From: Lewinella sp. JB7
GTDB lineage: Bacteria > Bacteroidota > Bacteroidia > Chitinophagales > Saprospiraceae
Direction of reading: 5' to 3'
DNA length: 64,000 bases
Assembly (NCBI RefSeq): GCF_024297185.1
Contig: NZ_JANCTD010000005.1
Location: 310,001 to 374,000 of the forward strand
The first letter of the stretch is position 1. Each line of letters begins with the position of its first letter. A program made the translations under genes and the position numbers. The notes beneath the pieces were generated by a model, which saw only the letters and a program-made list of their open reading frames with translations, was not told where the DNA came from and made no database searches. Shown in pieces: positions 42,978 through 52,053 of this stretch.

Positions 42978-44078
42978 TTATCCGATGGCCTTCTCGAAGG
43001 ACACGCGGCCCTGTACCATGAACATGAGGCGGTCGAGCAGGAAACCCACCAGGCCGATGACGAACATCGCCACGATGATCTTGGCGTTGGAATCCGATCC
43101 GCCGTTCTGAAATTCCTCCCACACGAAGGAGCCGAGACCGGGGCTCTGCGCCAGCAGTTCGATGGCGATGAGTACCATCCAGGCCACGCTGACGGTAATG
43201 CGCATCCCGGTGAAGATGAGGGGAATGGCCGAGGGCAGAATTACCCGGAAGATCTTCTTTCCGATTCCCAGCTGGAGGACGCGGGCGACGTTGAGGTAGT
43301 CCTGGTTCACCGAGGAAACCCCGACGCTGGTGTTCACGAGGGTAGCCCACATGGCGCACAGGCCCACGCTGATGGAGGAGATGAGGAAGGAAGTATCGGT
43401 ATCGGAGCCCAGAGTAAGGGTCTTTACGATCATGAAGACCAGCAGCAGCCAGACCACCGGCGAGACCGGTTTAAAAACCTGGATCATCCAGTTGAAGGCG
43501 ATCCGTAAGTTTTCGTTCAGCCCGATCACGATCCCCAGGGGAACGGCAATCAGCAGGGAGATCAGGAAGCCCACGACGACCGTTTTCAGGCTGGTGCCGA
43601 TCTGATCCACGAAGGACGGCCGCCCGGTGTAAGTGATCGCCGCGAGGCCACGGGCGGCCCGGGCGGCGTTCAGCTCGGCGGTTTCCGCGGCGAATTCCGC
43701 TTGCTTGGTCCGGATGGCCCGGTGATCGGCCAGTAACAGCCCCGCAGCCCGCACCACCTCACGGGGGAACGGCAGGGTGTTGGGTTTGCAACTGACGTCA
43801 CCGGAAGCAATACAGGCGGCCATCGCGGCTCCCGCGTCCGCGCCCTGTTCCTGCGTCGTTCGCTCGATGCGGGCCGTGGCTTCCACCCCGTAGAGGTAGC
43901 CCGCGCTCAGCTGCCAGAGAAGCAAAAATATCGCCATGGAGGTTAAGGAGATCGCGAGTTTACGCCCCAGGGCGGGGAGATTGCGGCGCATATTCACCCG
44001 CCGGGGGAGGCGGCGGGAAAGCGAGGCGAGGGCGGCCCGGGGGGCGGCGGCGACGGTGGTAGTGGTGGGGTGGCCCAT
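42978..44078 (-). CDS. nrtB: Nitrate ABC transporter permease
   Basis: A 366-residue permease. TM1 is about 40-62; five or six further spans run from about 165 to 355. The EAA-type coupling loop is DYLNVARVLQLGIGKKIFRVILPSAIP. Between TM1 and TM2 lies an unusually long soluble insertion (about 65-160, with two Cys) that would face the periplasm. NrtB normally has about 275 residues. It lies between nrtA and the ATPase genes. Close homologues carry bicarbonate, cyanate or sulfonates, but the locus points to nitrate. Confidence 0.9.
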   Translation of the reverse strand: MGHPTTTTVAAAPRAALASLSRRLPRRVNMRRNLPALGRKLAISLTSMAIFLLLWQLSAGYLYGVEATARIERTTQEQGADAGAAMAACIASGDVSCKPNTLPFPREVVRAAGLLLADHRAIRTKQAEFAAETAELNAARAARGLAAITYTGRPSFVDQIGTSLKTVVVGFLISLLIAVPLGIVIGLNENLRIAFNWMIQVFKPVSPVVWLLLVFMIVKTLTLGSDTDTSFLISSISVGLCAMWATLVNTSVGVSSVNQDYLNVARVLQLGIGKKIFRVILPSAIPLIFTGMRITVSVAWMVLIAIELLAQSPGLGSFVWEEFQNGGSDSNAKIIVAMFVIGLVGFLLDRLMFMVQGRVSFEKAIG

Positions 44079-44109
44079 GGGAGAGGGGATGAGGGGGGGT
44101 GAAGGAATG

Positions 44110-45492
44110 TTACTCGCTCTCCAGCGGATCCTTGTGACCGATGCTGAAGCGTTGGAGGTAACCGATGGGGTCTCTGCCGTCGTAGGAGATGCCGTCGATG
44201 AAATCGGCGGTGACGGGCTTGTAACCGTCGGTGTCCGGCAACTCGGTGGCGGGAAGGAGCCCCTCGGCTACGAGTTCTTCCGCGGCCGCCCGCCATATTT
44301 CCGGGCGGTAGATCTCCCGGATGGTCTCGTGGTACCAGTCGGCGGGCTTGGCTTCCGGGATCTGGCCCCAGCGGCGCATCTGGGTGAGGAACCAGATGCC
44401 GTCGGAGTAGAAGGGATAGGTCGCGTGGTATTTGTAGAAGACGTTGAAGTCGGGCTGCTCCCGCTTGTCACCCTTTTCGTACTCGAAGGTGCCGGTCATG
44501 GAGCTGGCCAAGACGATGGAGTCGGCCCCGACGTAATCCGGACGGGAAAGAATGCCGATGGCCTCGGCGCGGTGGGCCGGATCGTCCAGCCAGCGGCAGG
44601 CCCGGATGAGCGCCTTGGTGATGGCGCGGGTGGTGTTCGGGTACTTGGCGGCAAAGTCGGCCCGCAGCGCGAAGACCTTCTCCGGGTTATTCTTCCAGAT
44701 GTCGTTGTTGGTGACTACGGGAACGCCGATGCCCTTAAAGACCGCCTGTTGGTTCCAGGGTTCGCCCACGCAATAGCCGTAGATGGTACCCGCCTCGAGG
44801 GTGGCCGGCATTTGAGGCGGCGGCGTCACGGAGAGGAGCACGTCGGCGTCCACCTGGCCTTGAATGTTGTCGGCGGTGTAGAAGCCCGGGTGCAGGCCGG
44901 CGGCGGCCAGCCAGTAGCGGAGTTCGTAGTTGTGCGTCGACACCGGAAAGACCATGCCCATTTTGAAGGGTTTTCCGCCGTTGCGGTATTCTTCCACCAC
45001 GGGCGCGAGCGCGGCGGCGGAGATCGGGTGGATGGGCTGGCCGTTCTCGTCCTGGGGGACGTGGGCTTTCATCCGGTCCCACACTTCGTTGCTGACCGTG
45101 ATCCCGTTGCCGTTGAGATCCAGGGAGAGGGGCGTAATGAGTTGCGCCTGACGACCGAAGCCGGCTCCGGCGGCTACGGGCTGCCCGGCGAGCATATGGG
45201 CGCCGTCGAGCTGTCCGTCGATCACCCGGTCCAGGATATTTTTCCAGTTGGACTGGGCCTCGACGGTGACGAACAGGCCCTCGTCGCGGAAGTAGCCCAG
45301 TTCCTTCGCGATGGCCAGGGGAGCCATGTCGGTGAGCTTGATGAAGCCGAAAGTGAGTTGGGGTTTCTCGATGGCCGCCAGTTTGGCGGGGTCGCGGGAG
45401 CCGGCGGTTTCGGCCGGAGTGCCGGCATTACTGGAGCCGCAGGCGTGCAGGAGGAAGGCCAGGGGCAACAACAGGATCAATAAATGCTTCAT
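44110..45492 (-). CDS. nrtA: Nitrate-binding lipoprotein
   Basis: A 460-residue lipoprotein with lipobox LLHAC (Cys18). The mature part matches NrtA/CmpA solute-binding proteins: [59 protein letters not shown] and [14 protein letters not shown]. It would bind nitrate or nitrite outside the inner membrane for NrtBCD. It lies 31 bp upstream of nrtB and about 50 bp downstream of the porin's corrected stop. Confidence 0.92.
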   Translation of the reverse strand: MKHLLILLLPLAFLLHACGSSNAGTPAETAGSRDPAKLAAIEKPQLTFGFIKLTDMAPLAIAKELGYFRDEGLFVTVEAQSNWKNILDRVIDGQLDGAHMLAGQPVAAGAGFGRQAQLITPLSLDLNGNGITVSNEVWDRMKAHVPQDENGQPIHPISAAALAPVVEEYRNGGKPFKMGMVFPVSTHNYELRYWLAAAGLHPGFYTADNIQGQVDADVLLSVTPPPQMPATLEAGTIYGYCVGEPWNQQAVFKGIGVPVVTNNDIWKNNPEKVFALRADFAAKYPNTTRAITKALIRACRWLDDPAHRAEAIGILSRPDYVGADSIVLASSMTGTFEYEKGDKREQPDFNVFYKYHATYPFYSDGIWFLTQMRRWGQIPEAKPADWYHETIREIYRPEIWRAAAEELVAEGLLPATELPDTDGYKPVTADFIDGISYDGRDPIGYLQRFSIGHKDPLESE

Positions 45493-45541
45493 GGTTGTCG
45501 AGTTTTCGGTAGGTCGGTATGGGGGAGATGATGACCGGTGG

Positions 45542-46826
45542 TTATTTCTTCTGCTTGTCTTCGCTCTCGAAGAGGGTGGGGCGGAAGGTGATCATGGTCC
45601 AGGCCCAGTTGTTGGACCGCAGGTTGCCGGGGCGGAGGCGGGTCAGCGTTTTCGGTGCCCAGCAGGTGGGAATACCCGACATGGAGGGTGACGCCGGCGG
45701 CGAGGGGGCGGACGTACACCAGGTCCACTTCCGTACCCATGGCCGACGGCAACCGCTCACCGTCGGCATCCACCTGCGCGGAGCCGGTGAAGAACTGGTG
45801 ACCGTGGGCCAGGAGCGCGGCCCCGCCCAGTTTCCACTTCGTTTTCAGGTAGAGGTCCGTGACGCCCACGGTGCCGTTGGCCGGCCCTACGTAGAAGTAG
45901 TCCATCAGTCCGTTGAAGGCGTGGTTGGTACCGTAATCGGGCTGAAAGGCCGTGATCCGGTTGCTCTCGGTCGTAGCATCCTGTCCGGAGATGAATTCGG
46001 CCCCCAGGGTGATGGGCGTGACCTTCGTCGGGTAGGTGGCGCTCAGTCCCGCCAGCAGAGCCCCGACGGGCCGCCCGTTCTGGCGGCCGGTCTGGGCGTA
46101 AAGATCGCCAATGAACGTAAGCTTGCCGGCACGGTAGCTGACGTAGGTGCCCAGCGTCTGCTTGTGGGAAACCGTGGAGTCCGCATTCTGCAGCGTGGCG
46201 TTGAGCGCCAGCAGGGATACCGACCCCTTGTCTTCGGTAAAGGCGTGATTGTACCAGGCGTACTGAAGGCTCTTGTAGTTGCCGCTCACGGAGTAATAAT
46301 TGGCGGCGGGTGCCTGAAGGTACGCCGGTTCGGGAACGTCGTCGTCGGAGTTGTAGGCCAATCCGACGTGCAGGCGATCGATCTTTTTCTTGTTTTCGAA
46401 CTGCAGTAACAGGGCGTCGTGGCGGCGTCCCTGCTGGGCCCACTCGAGCCCGCCGAGGATGCGTTCGTTGTCGTAACTGATGATCTGACGGCCGGCCCTG
46501 ACGGAGAAGCGGGGGTTGACCGCGTACTGTCCCCAGGCTTCACTAAGGAAGGTGTTGCCGTTCTCGTTCTTAAAAATTTGCGGCACCTCGCCCCAGAGGC
46601 GCACGTCCTGCAGGGCGAGTCGGAAGGTGTATTTCTCCTCGGCGTAATCCACGTAGACCCGACTGCGCTGCTCGGTAAAGAAGGCCGGGTCGCTGCCGGC
46701 GGAACGCGGCGTTTTAAATCCGTTGCGGAACTCCGTGCGCGGCCGCACCTCGGCACTTAACTTAAACTGGCCGGAGAGGGGAGAACTAAGGAGTGAAAGC
46801 AGAAGAGCGGAGGCAATGAGTCGCAT
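45542..46826 (-). CDS. Alginate-export-like outer-membrane porin with 3' frameshift
   Basis: A beta-barrel protein with signal peptide (SSPLSGQ) and many strand-like segments ([33 protein letters not shown]). It resembles alginate-export/porin proteins found with nitrate genes. The uncorrected frame runs on to 45489 with a Pro/Arg/His-rich tail that overlaps nrtA. Removing one base from the GGG at 45640-45642 restores [20 protein letters not shown] and a stop at 45542, a proper porin C-terminus. It is thus a frameshifted gene or a sequence error. It heads the nrt operon and probably lets nitrate through the outer membrane. Confidence 0.8.
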
Positions 46827-46886
46827 GGGAGGAAACGTACGAGTGATCAGGCGTAGGACCTTCCCGTGGGTCCGATGTTACAAATC

Positions 46887-46999
46887 TACGTACTTAAAAC
46901 TTAAAATACGTAATTAAATACGTAAAAAACTAAGTATAATTTTTATCCATACTGGTAAAGTGTATCTTTGGGACCGTCAGATGCGTTTATTCCTACGTA
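46887..46999. promoter_or_regulatory. TACGTA cluster in the nrt/nas divergent region
   Basis: TACGTA occurs at 46887, 46907, 46919 and 46994 in a 188-bp AT-rich region between the porin start (46826, minus) and the nitrate reductase start (47015, plus). The motif matches the cluster upstream of nirB. One site lies only 16 bp before the nitrate reductase ATG. Common control of uptake, nitrate reduction and nitrite reduction is the simplest reading. Confidence 0.65.
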
Positions 47000-47014
47000 T
47001 TTTAATCCTCCTCT

Positions 47015-50000
47015 ATGACCGCCACCGAAGTAAAGACCACCTGCTCCTACTGCGGCGTGGGCTGTGGGATCATCGCCCGGCAGGACGTCCGTGGCCGACT
47101 CAGCGTGGAGGGGGATCCGGACCACCCGGCCAACCTCGGGCAGCTCTGTTCCAAGGGCCGCACCCTTAACTACGTAGTGCAGGACCAGTCCGACCGACTG
47201 CTTTACCCCCAACTTCGCTACCACCGCGCCCATCCTCTCCAGCGGGTGAGTTGGGAGCGGGCCATGGACCGGGCGGCGGCGGTCTTCCGTTCCGTCATCG
47301 CGGAGCACGGTCCGGACAGTGTCGCCTTCTACGTATCCGGCCAGTGCCTCACCGAGGAGTACTATTTGATCAATAAGCTCACCAAGGGGTACTTCGGCAC
47401 GAACAATATCGACACCAATTCCCGGCTCTGTATGAGCTCGGCCGTAGTGGCCTACACCAAAATGCTCGGTGAGGATGCCGTGCCCGTCAGTTACGCGGAT
47501 ATCGACCACGCCGATTGCTTACTGGTCGCGGGGGCCAACCCCGCCTGGTGCCACCCGATACTCTGGCGGCGGGTGGAAGCCCGTAAAGCCGCCCACCCCC
47601 ACCTGAAAATCATCGTAGTGGACCCCCGGCGCACCGATACCTGCGCCCTGGCCGATCTGCACCTGCAGATCGTGCCCGGTACGGACGTACTGCTGTACCA
47701 CGCCATTGCGCGCCGGCTGTACGACACGGACCGTATGGACATGGAGTTCATCCGGCAGCACACCGAAGCGGGGGAGAATTACGTGCGCATCCTGAAATCG
47801 CTGCACCTGCGCTCCGCCGCGAAAACCTGTGGCGTGAGCCTGGAAGACATTAAGCTCGCCGCCGACTACATCGGCGACGCCCGCGCCTTTCTGTCGATGT
47901 GGGCCATGGGCCTGAACCAGAGCAGGGTAGGAGTGGAAAAAAACGGGGCCCTCATCAATCTGCACCTCCTCACCGGCCAGATAGGTAAGCCCGGTGCCGG
48001 CCCCTTCTCCCTGACCGGCCAACCCAATGCCATGGGTGGCCGGGAAGTGGGGGGTATGGCCAGTCTGCTCGCCGCTCACCGCGTCCTGTCGAACCCGGAT
48101 CACCGGGAGGAGGTCGCCCGCTTCTGGGGGGTGCCCAGTCTGCCCGCCCGGCCGGGATACACGGCCACCGAACTCGTCAGTGCCCTGCACGCCGGGAAGG
48201 TGAAAGCGGTGTGGATCGTATGCACGAACCCCTCGGTCAGCCTCCCCAACGCCCTCCACGCCGACGGAGCCCTGCGCAAAGCCAGGTTCGTGGTCGTCCA
48301 GGACATCAGTCACCGCAGCGATACGACCGCCTACGCCGATTTGCTGCTCCCCGCCGCCGGGTGGCTGGAGAAGACCGGTACCATGACCAACTCCGATCGT
48401 CGCGTAAGTCTGCTCCAGCCCCTGGTGCCGCCCCCCGGCGAAGCCCGACCGGACGCGGACATCATCATCGACTTCGCCCGGCGAATGGGCTTCGCCGGCT
48501 TCGATTACCGCGACGTGAGCGAAGTCTACGACGAGTACGCCCGCCTCACCGCCGGCACCCGCATCGACGTCAGCGGCCTGAGCCACGACCGGCTCCGCCG
48601 GGAAGGGACTTTTCAGTGGCCGGTTCCCTCTCCCGATCACCCGGGGACGCCCCGCCTGTTTACCGATCACCGCTTCTACACGCCTACGGGCCGGGCCCGC
48701 TTCATGTCCACCGTTTCTCACGCGGACCGGCCGCCCGCCGCGCCCGCCGACCGGCCGCTCATCCTGACTACCGGCCGCATCCGCGACCAGTGGCATACCA
48801 TGACCCGGACGGGCAAGGTGGCCCGCCTGCGCCGGCACGTCGCTCTGCCTTACCTGGACATTCACCCCCTCGATGCCGCCGGCGAGAAGCTGGAGAACGA
48901 CCAGCTGGCGGTGGTGCACTCCGCGCGCGGCGAGGTCCGGGTCAAAATCCGCTACAGCCGCGACCTGCGGCGGGGCGTGGTGTTCCTGCCCATGCACTGG
49001 GGGAAAACCCTGGGATCCGACCTCACGCGCGCCAATAACCTCACCGACGACGCCGTCGACCCCTACAGCAAACAGCCCAACTTCAAGTTCTGTCACGTGG
49101 GCGTGCGGGCCTACGTAAAACCGACGGAACACCTCCTCGTCATTGGTGCGGGGGCCGCCGCCTTCCGCTTCGTATCCCACTACCGCGAGCTCAACACCCG
49201 CGACCGGATCACGGTCTTTTCCCGGGAGACGCACGCGTTCTACAACCGCATCCTGCTGCCGGAGTACGTCACCGATCACCTGAGCTGGGAGCAACTCGAG
49301 AAACTGCGCGAGCAGGAGCGATTACGGCTCGATTTCGCCCTGCACCCGGAAACCTCGGTGGAGCGTATCGACCGGGCAAACCGTACCGTCTACACCGCCA
49401 CCGGCGAAGCCCACACTTACGATCGCCTGATCATAGCTACGGGTAGCCGACCCTTTGTTCCCCGCGACGTGCCCCTCTACCTGCCGGGAGTCTTTACGAT
49501 GCGTCGGCGGGAGGATGCCGACGGACTGAGCGACTACCTGCGGCTCGGGCAACAGGCGCGGGAGGCCCACGTACTGATCGTCGGTGGGGGACTGCTCGGG
49601 CTCGAACTGGCGGCCGCCCTGCAGGAGATCGGCGTGCGCATCACCCTGGTGCAGCGCAGTAACCGCCTCATGGAGCGGCAACTCGACGCGACGGCCAGTC
49701 AGATTCTCGCGGAGGATGTGGGGGAGCGGGGCATCCAGACCTATTTCCGCAACGAAGTAGACACCATTTTTCCGCTGCCGGCGGAGTCGGGCGCGGGCGC
49801 GGGTGCCATGCGGGTGACGTTCAAAAGCGGTATTTCCCTGGTGTGCAACGCGGTGGTGTACGCGATCGGCACGCGGCCCAATCTGGAAGTCGGCAGGACC
49901 GCCGGACTGAAGTGCGGCGGGGGCATTCAGGTCGACGACCGGCTGACGACGAGCGATCCCTACGTGCACGCTATCGGAGAGGTAGCGGAGTGGCGCGGAA

Positions 50001-50548
50001 AGCGCTTCGGGATCACGGCGGCGGCCGAGCAACAGGCCCAGGTCCTGGCGGCCTACCTGGCCGGCGACCTGACGGCCGCCTACGCCGGGTCGGTTCCGAT
50101 GAATATCCTCAAGTTCCGGGATCTGGACCTGTGCAGTCTGGGGGAGGTGAGCCCGCCGCCCGACGATCCGGACTACGAGGAGGTGATCTTCCGTGACCTG
50201 AGCCGCCGCTACTACAAAAAGTGCGTGGTTCACCGCGATCGTCTGGTGGGGGCCGTCCTGATCGGCGACAAAAATGAATTCGCCGAATACCGGGCGCTCA
50301 TTGAAGACCGGCTGGAACTGGGTGAACGGCGGGAGGAACTTCTCCGCTCCGGAAGCGCGCGCGAACCCCTGCGGGGGCGGGTGGTTTGCAGTTGCAACAA
50401 CGTCGGTGAGGGGAACCTGGCGGATGCGATCGCGGGCGGGTGCCGGGACTTCAACGAGCTGGTCGCCCGCAGCGGTGCCGGTCTCGGCTGTGGCAGCTGC
50501 AAGCCGGAAGTAAGGAACATTCTCGACCACCAACTACAGACGCCATGA
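47015..50548 (+). CDS. Fused assimilatory nitrate reductase: Mo, FAD and BFD domains
   Basis: A 1177-residue protein. Residues 1-700 are a NasA/NarB-type catalytic subunit: [4Fe-4S] ligands C10, C13, C17 and C45, Mo ligand C139 (NSRLCMSSAV), and Mo-bis-MGD-binding blocks. From about 705 to 1105 is an FAD/NAD(P)-dependent reductase (LLVIGAGAAAFRF, VLIVGGGLLGLELA) like the NirB N-terminus. From about 1120 to 1170 is a BFD-like [2Fe-2S] domain (VVCSCNNVGEGN, GLGCGSCKPEV). One chain may therefore carry electrons from NAD(P)H to nitrate, functions usually split between NasA/NasC or supplied by ferredoxin. Its stop overlaps the next start (ATGA). Confidence 0.9.
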   Translation: MTATEVKTTCSYCGVGCGIIARQDVRGRLSVEGDPDHPANLGQLCSKGRTLNYVVQDQSDRLLYPQLRYHRAHPLQRVSWERAMDRAAAVFRSVIAEHGPDSVAFYVSGQCLTEEYYLINKLTKGYFGTNNIDTNSRLCMSSAVVAYTKMLGEDAVPVSYADIDHADCLLVAGANPAWCHPILWRRVEARKAAHPHLKIIVVDPRRTDTCALADLHLQIVPGTDVLLYHAIARRLYDTDRMDMEFIRQHTEAGENYVRILKSLHLRSAAKTCGVSLEDIKLAADYIGDARAFLSMWAMGLNQSRVGVEKNGALINLHLLTGQIGKPGAGPFSLTGQPNAMGGREVGGMASLLAAHRVLSNPDHREEVARFWGVPSLPARPGYTATELVSALHAGKVKAVWIVCTNPSVSLPNALHADGALRKARFVVVQDISHRSDTTAYADLLLPAAGWLEKTGTMTNSDRRVSLLQPLVPPPGEARPDADIIIDFARRMGFAGFDYRDVSEVYDEYARLTAGTRIDVSGLSHDRLRREGTFQWPVPSPDHPGTPRLFTDHRFYTPTGRARFMSTVSHADRPPAAPADRPLILTTGRIRDQWHTMTRTGKVARLRRHVALPYLDIHPLDAAGEKLENDQLAVVHSARGEVRVKIRYSRDLRRGVVFLPMHWGKTLGSDLTRANNLTDDAVDPYSKQPNFKFCHVGVRAYVKPTEHLLVIGAGAAAFRFVSHYRELNTRDRITVFSRETHAFYNRILLPEYVTDHLSWEQLEKLREQERLRLDFALHPETSVERIDRANRTVYTATGEAHTYDRLIIATGSRPFVPRDVPLYLPGVFTMRRREDADGLSDYLRLGQQAREAHVLIVGGGLLGLELAAALQEIGVRITLVQRSNRLMERQLDATASQILAEDVGERGIQTYFRNEVDTIFPLPAESGAGAGAMRVTFKSGISLVCNAVVYAIGTRPNLEVGRTAGLKCGGGIQVDDRLTTSDPYVHAIGEVAEWRGKRFGITAAAEQQAQVLAAYLAGDLTAAYAGSVPMNILKFRDLDLCSLGEVSPPPDDPDYEEVIFRDLSRRYYKKCVVHRDRLVGAVLIGDKNEFAEYRALIEDRLELGERREELLRSGSAREPLRGRVVCSCNNVGEGNLADAIAGGCRDFNELVARSGAGLGCGSCKPEVRNILDHQLQTP

Positions 50549-51987
50549 CCACCGATCTGCACCGCGTATCCGTCCGGGGGGGCATCCTGGCCCCGAGCGA
50601 GCTGCTCACCGTGATCGAACTGGCCCGGGAACTCGGGCTGGACGGCTTCCACTTCGGCTCCCGGCAGGACATACTCTTTCCCGTACGCCCCGACCAGGCG
50701 GAGATCGTGGGTCGCTACCCCCGCTTGCGGGTGGAATCACCGGCCGAGGGTCACCACGCCAACATCATGAGCAGTTACGTGGCGGCCGATATTTTCCCCT
50801 CCACCTCCTGGCTGACGAGTTCCACCTACCTCTACATCCTCGAGCAATTTTCCTTTCCCACTCCCCTGGAGATCAACCTGACCGATCCCCGGCAGCGGCT
50901 GGTACCCCTCTTCACCGGCCACCTCAATTTCGTCGCCTCCGACGAGGAGGACTTCTGGTACCTCTACCTCAAACTGCCCGGCTGGCCGGAAATGCGCACC
51001 CTGCCCGCCCTCGTGCACAGCTGGGATCTGGGCCGGATCGCGGGGAGTATTTCCGCGGCGGGTACCGCCGAGGACCTGGAGGAAGTCATGACCCTGATTC
51101 ACGCTAACGAGAACCTTAACCTGCGCGATTTGCAGCGTGACCTGGCCATCACCTTCCGTCCCTTCCCCTACTACGAGGGAATGAACCGCCTCGACGGCGA
51201 CCACTACTGGCTCGGCCTGTACTGGCGCAACAACTGGTATGGTCTCGACTTCATGGCCGCCGCCTGCGAATTGTGTCTTGAGCACCGGATCGGTAAACTG
51301 AACATCACGCCCTGGAAGAGCTTCATTGTCAGCGGCATCCCCGAGAGCGAACGCCTCAGCTGGGAAAAACTGCTGGGACGCTTCGGGATCAACGCGCGTC
51401 ACAGCAGTCTGGAACTCAACTGGCACCTGCCCGTGGCCGACGGGGATGCCCTGGAGCTGAAGCGTTACCTGGTGCGGGAATTCGACCGGCGCGACATCAG
51501 CACCTACGGGCTCACCTTCGGCATCAGCCGCGGCCGGGACGTGCCCTTCACCAGCATCGTGATCGAACGGGAAATGCCCAGCGCGGGTTACGTAGACGGC
51601 TTCGCGGTACGGCCGCTTTACACCCTGAAGTGTGCGCGCCACTTCGACCCCAACACCCGCGAATATGCCGAATACGCCCGCCGCGTAGACCGGTCCGAAC
51701 TGGCGGAACTGATGGTCGAAATCAGTCAGCTCTACTTCGAACAACTCAACGAACGACTCGAACAGGTTATCGAAAGCAAGCCCCGCAACGAAGCTCCGCC
51801 GCCGAGTAGGAGCGTGCATCAGTGTGGGCACTGCCAGAGCGTATACGACCCCGAACTGGGGGAACCCGACGCCGATATTCTTCCCGGCACCCCCTTTTCG
51901 GAACTCCCACCGGACTACCGTTGCTGGACCTGCGGAGCGCAGAAAGACGTCTTTTTGACGATACAACTTACATTAGAGGTACATTAA
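50545..51987 (+). CDS. Rubredoxin fused to a degenerate nitrite/sulfite reductase-like domain
   Basis: A 480-residue protein. The C-terminal 55 residues are a rubredoxin: CGHCQSVYDPELGEPDADI, then CWTCGAQKD, giving two C-x2-C iron knuckles. The N-terminal 400 residues resemble nitrite/sulfite reductase halves (LGLDGFHFGSRQDILFP, LNITPWKSFIVSGIPE), but lack the C-x5-C/C-x3-C sirohaem-cluster ligands, so no sirohaem catalysis is expected. The ATG at 50545 overlaps the nitrate reductase stop by 4 bp. It probably passes electrons to or from that enzyme; this is inferred. Confidence 0.8.
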   Translation: MTTDLHRVSVRGGILAPSELLTVIELARELGLDGFHFGSRQDILFPVRPDQAEIVGRYPRLRVESPAEGHHANIMSSYVAADIFPSTSWLTSSTYLYILEQFSFPTPLEINLTDPRQRLVPLFTGHLNFVASDEEDFWYLYLKLPGWPEMRTLPALVHSWDLGRIAGSISAAGTAEDLEEVMTLIHANENLNLRDLQRDLAITFRPFPYYEGMNRLDGDHYWLGLYWRNNWYGLDFMAAACELCLEHRIGKLNITPWKSFIVSGIPESERLSWEKLLGRFGINARHSSLELNWHLPVADGDALELKRYLVREFDRRDISTYGLTFGISRGRDVPFTSIVIEREMPSAGYVDGFAVRPLYTLKCARHFDPNTREYAEYARRVDRSELAELMVEISQLYFEQLNERLEQVIESKPRNEAPPPSRSVHQCGHCQSVYDPELGEPDADILPGTPFSELPPDYRCWTCGAQKDVFLTIQLTLEVH

Positions 51988-52053
51988 CAAACAATTAGGA
52001 CACCCACCACGGTTCTTCAGTAAGCCCCAGTAGTTTAGTAACCCCCCCGCCCC

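Noticed and set aside
43936-45483. 515-codon plus-strand frame opposite nrtA
   Set aside because: Shadow of nrtA; no domain recognised, low-complexity Gly/Val/Arg composition.
47519-49294. 591-codon minus-strand frame opposite the nitrate reductase
   Set aside because: Shadow of a protein with full catalytic motifs; no motif of its own.
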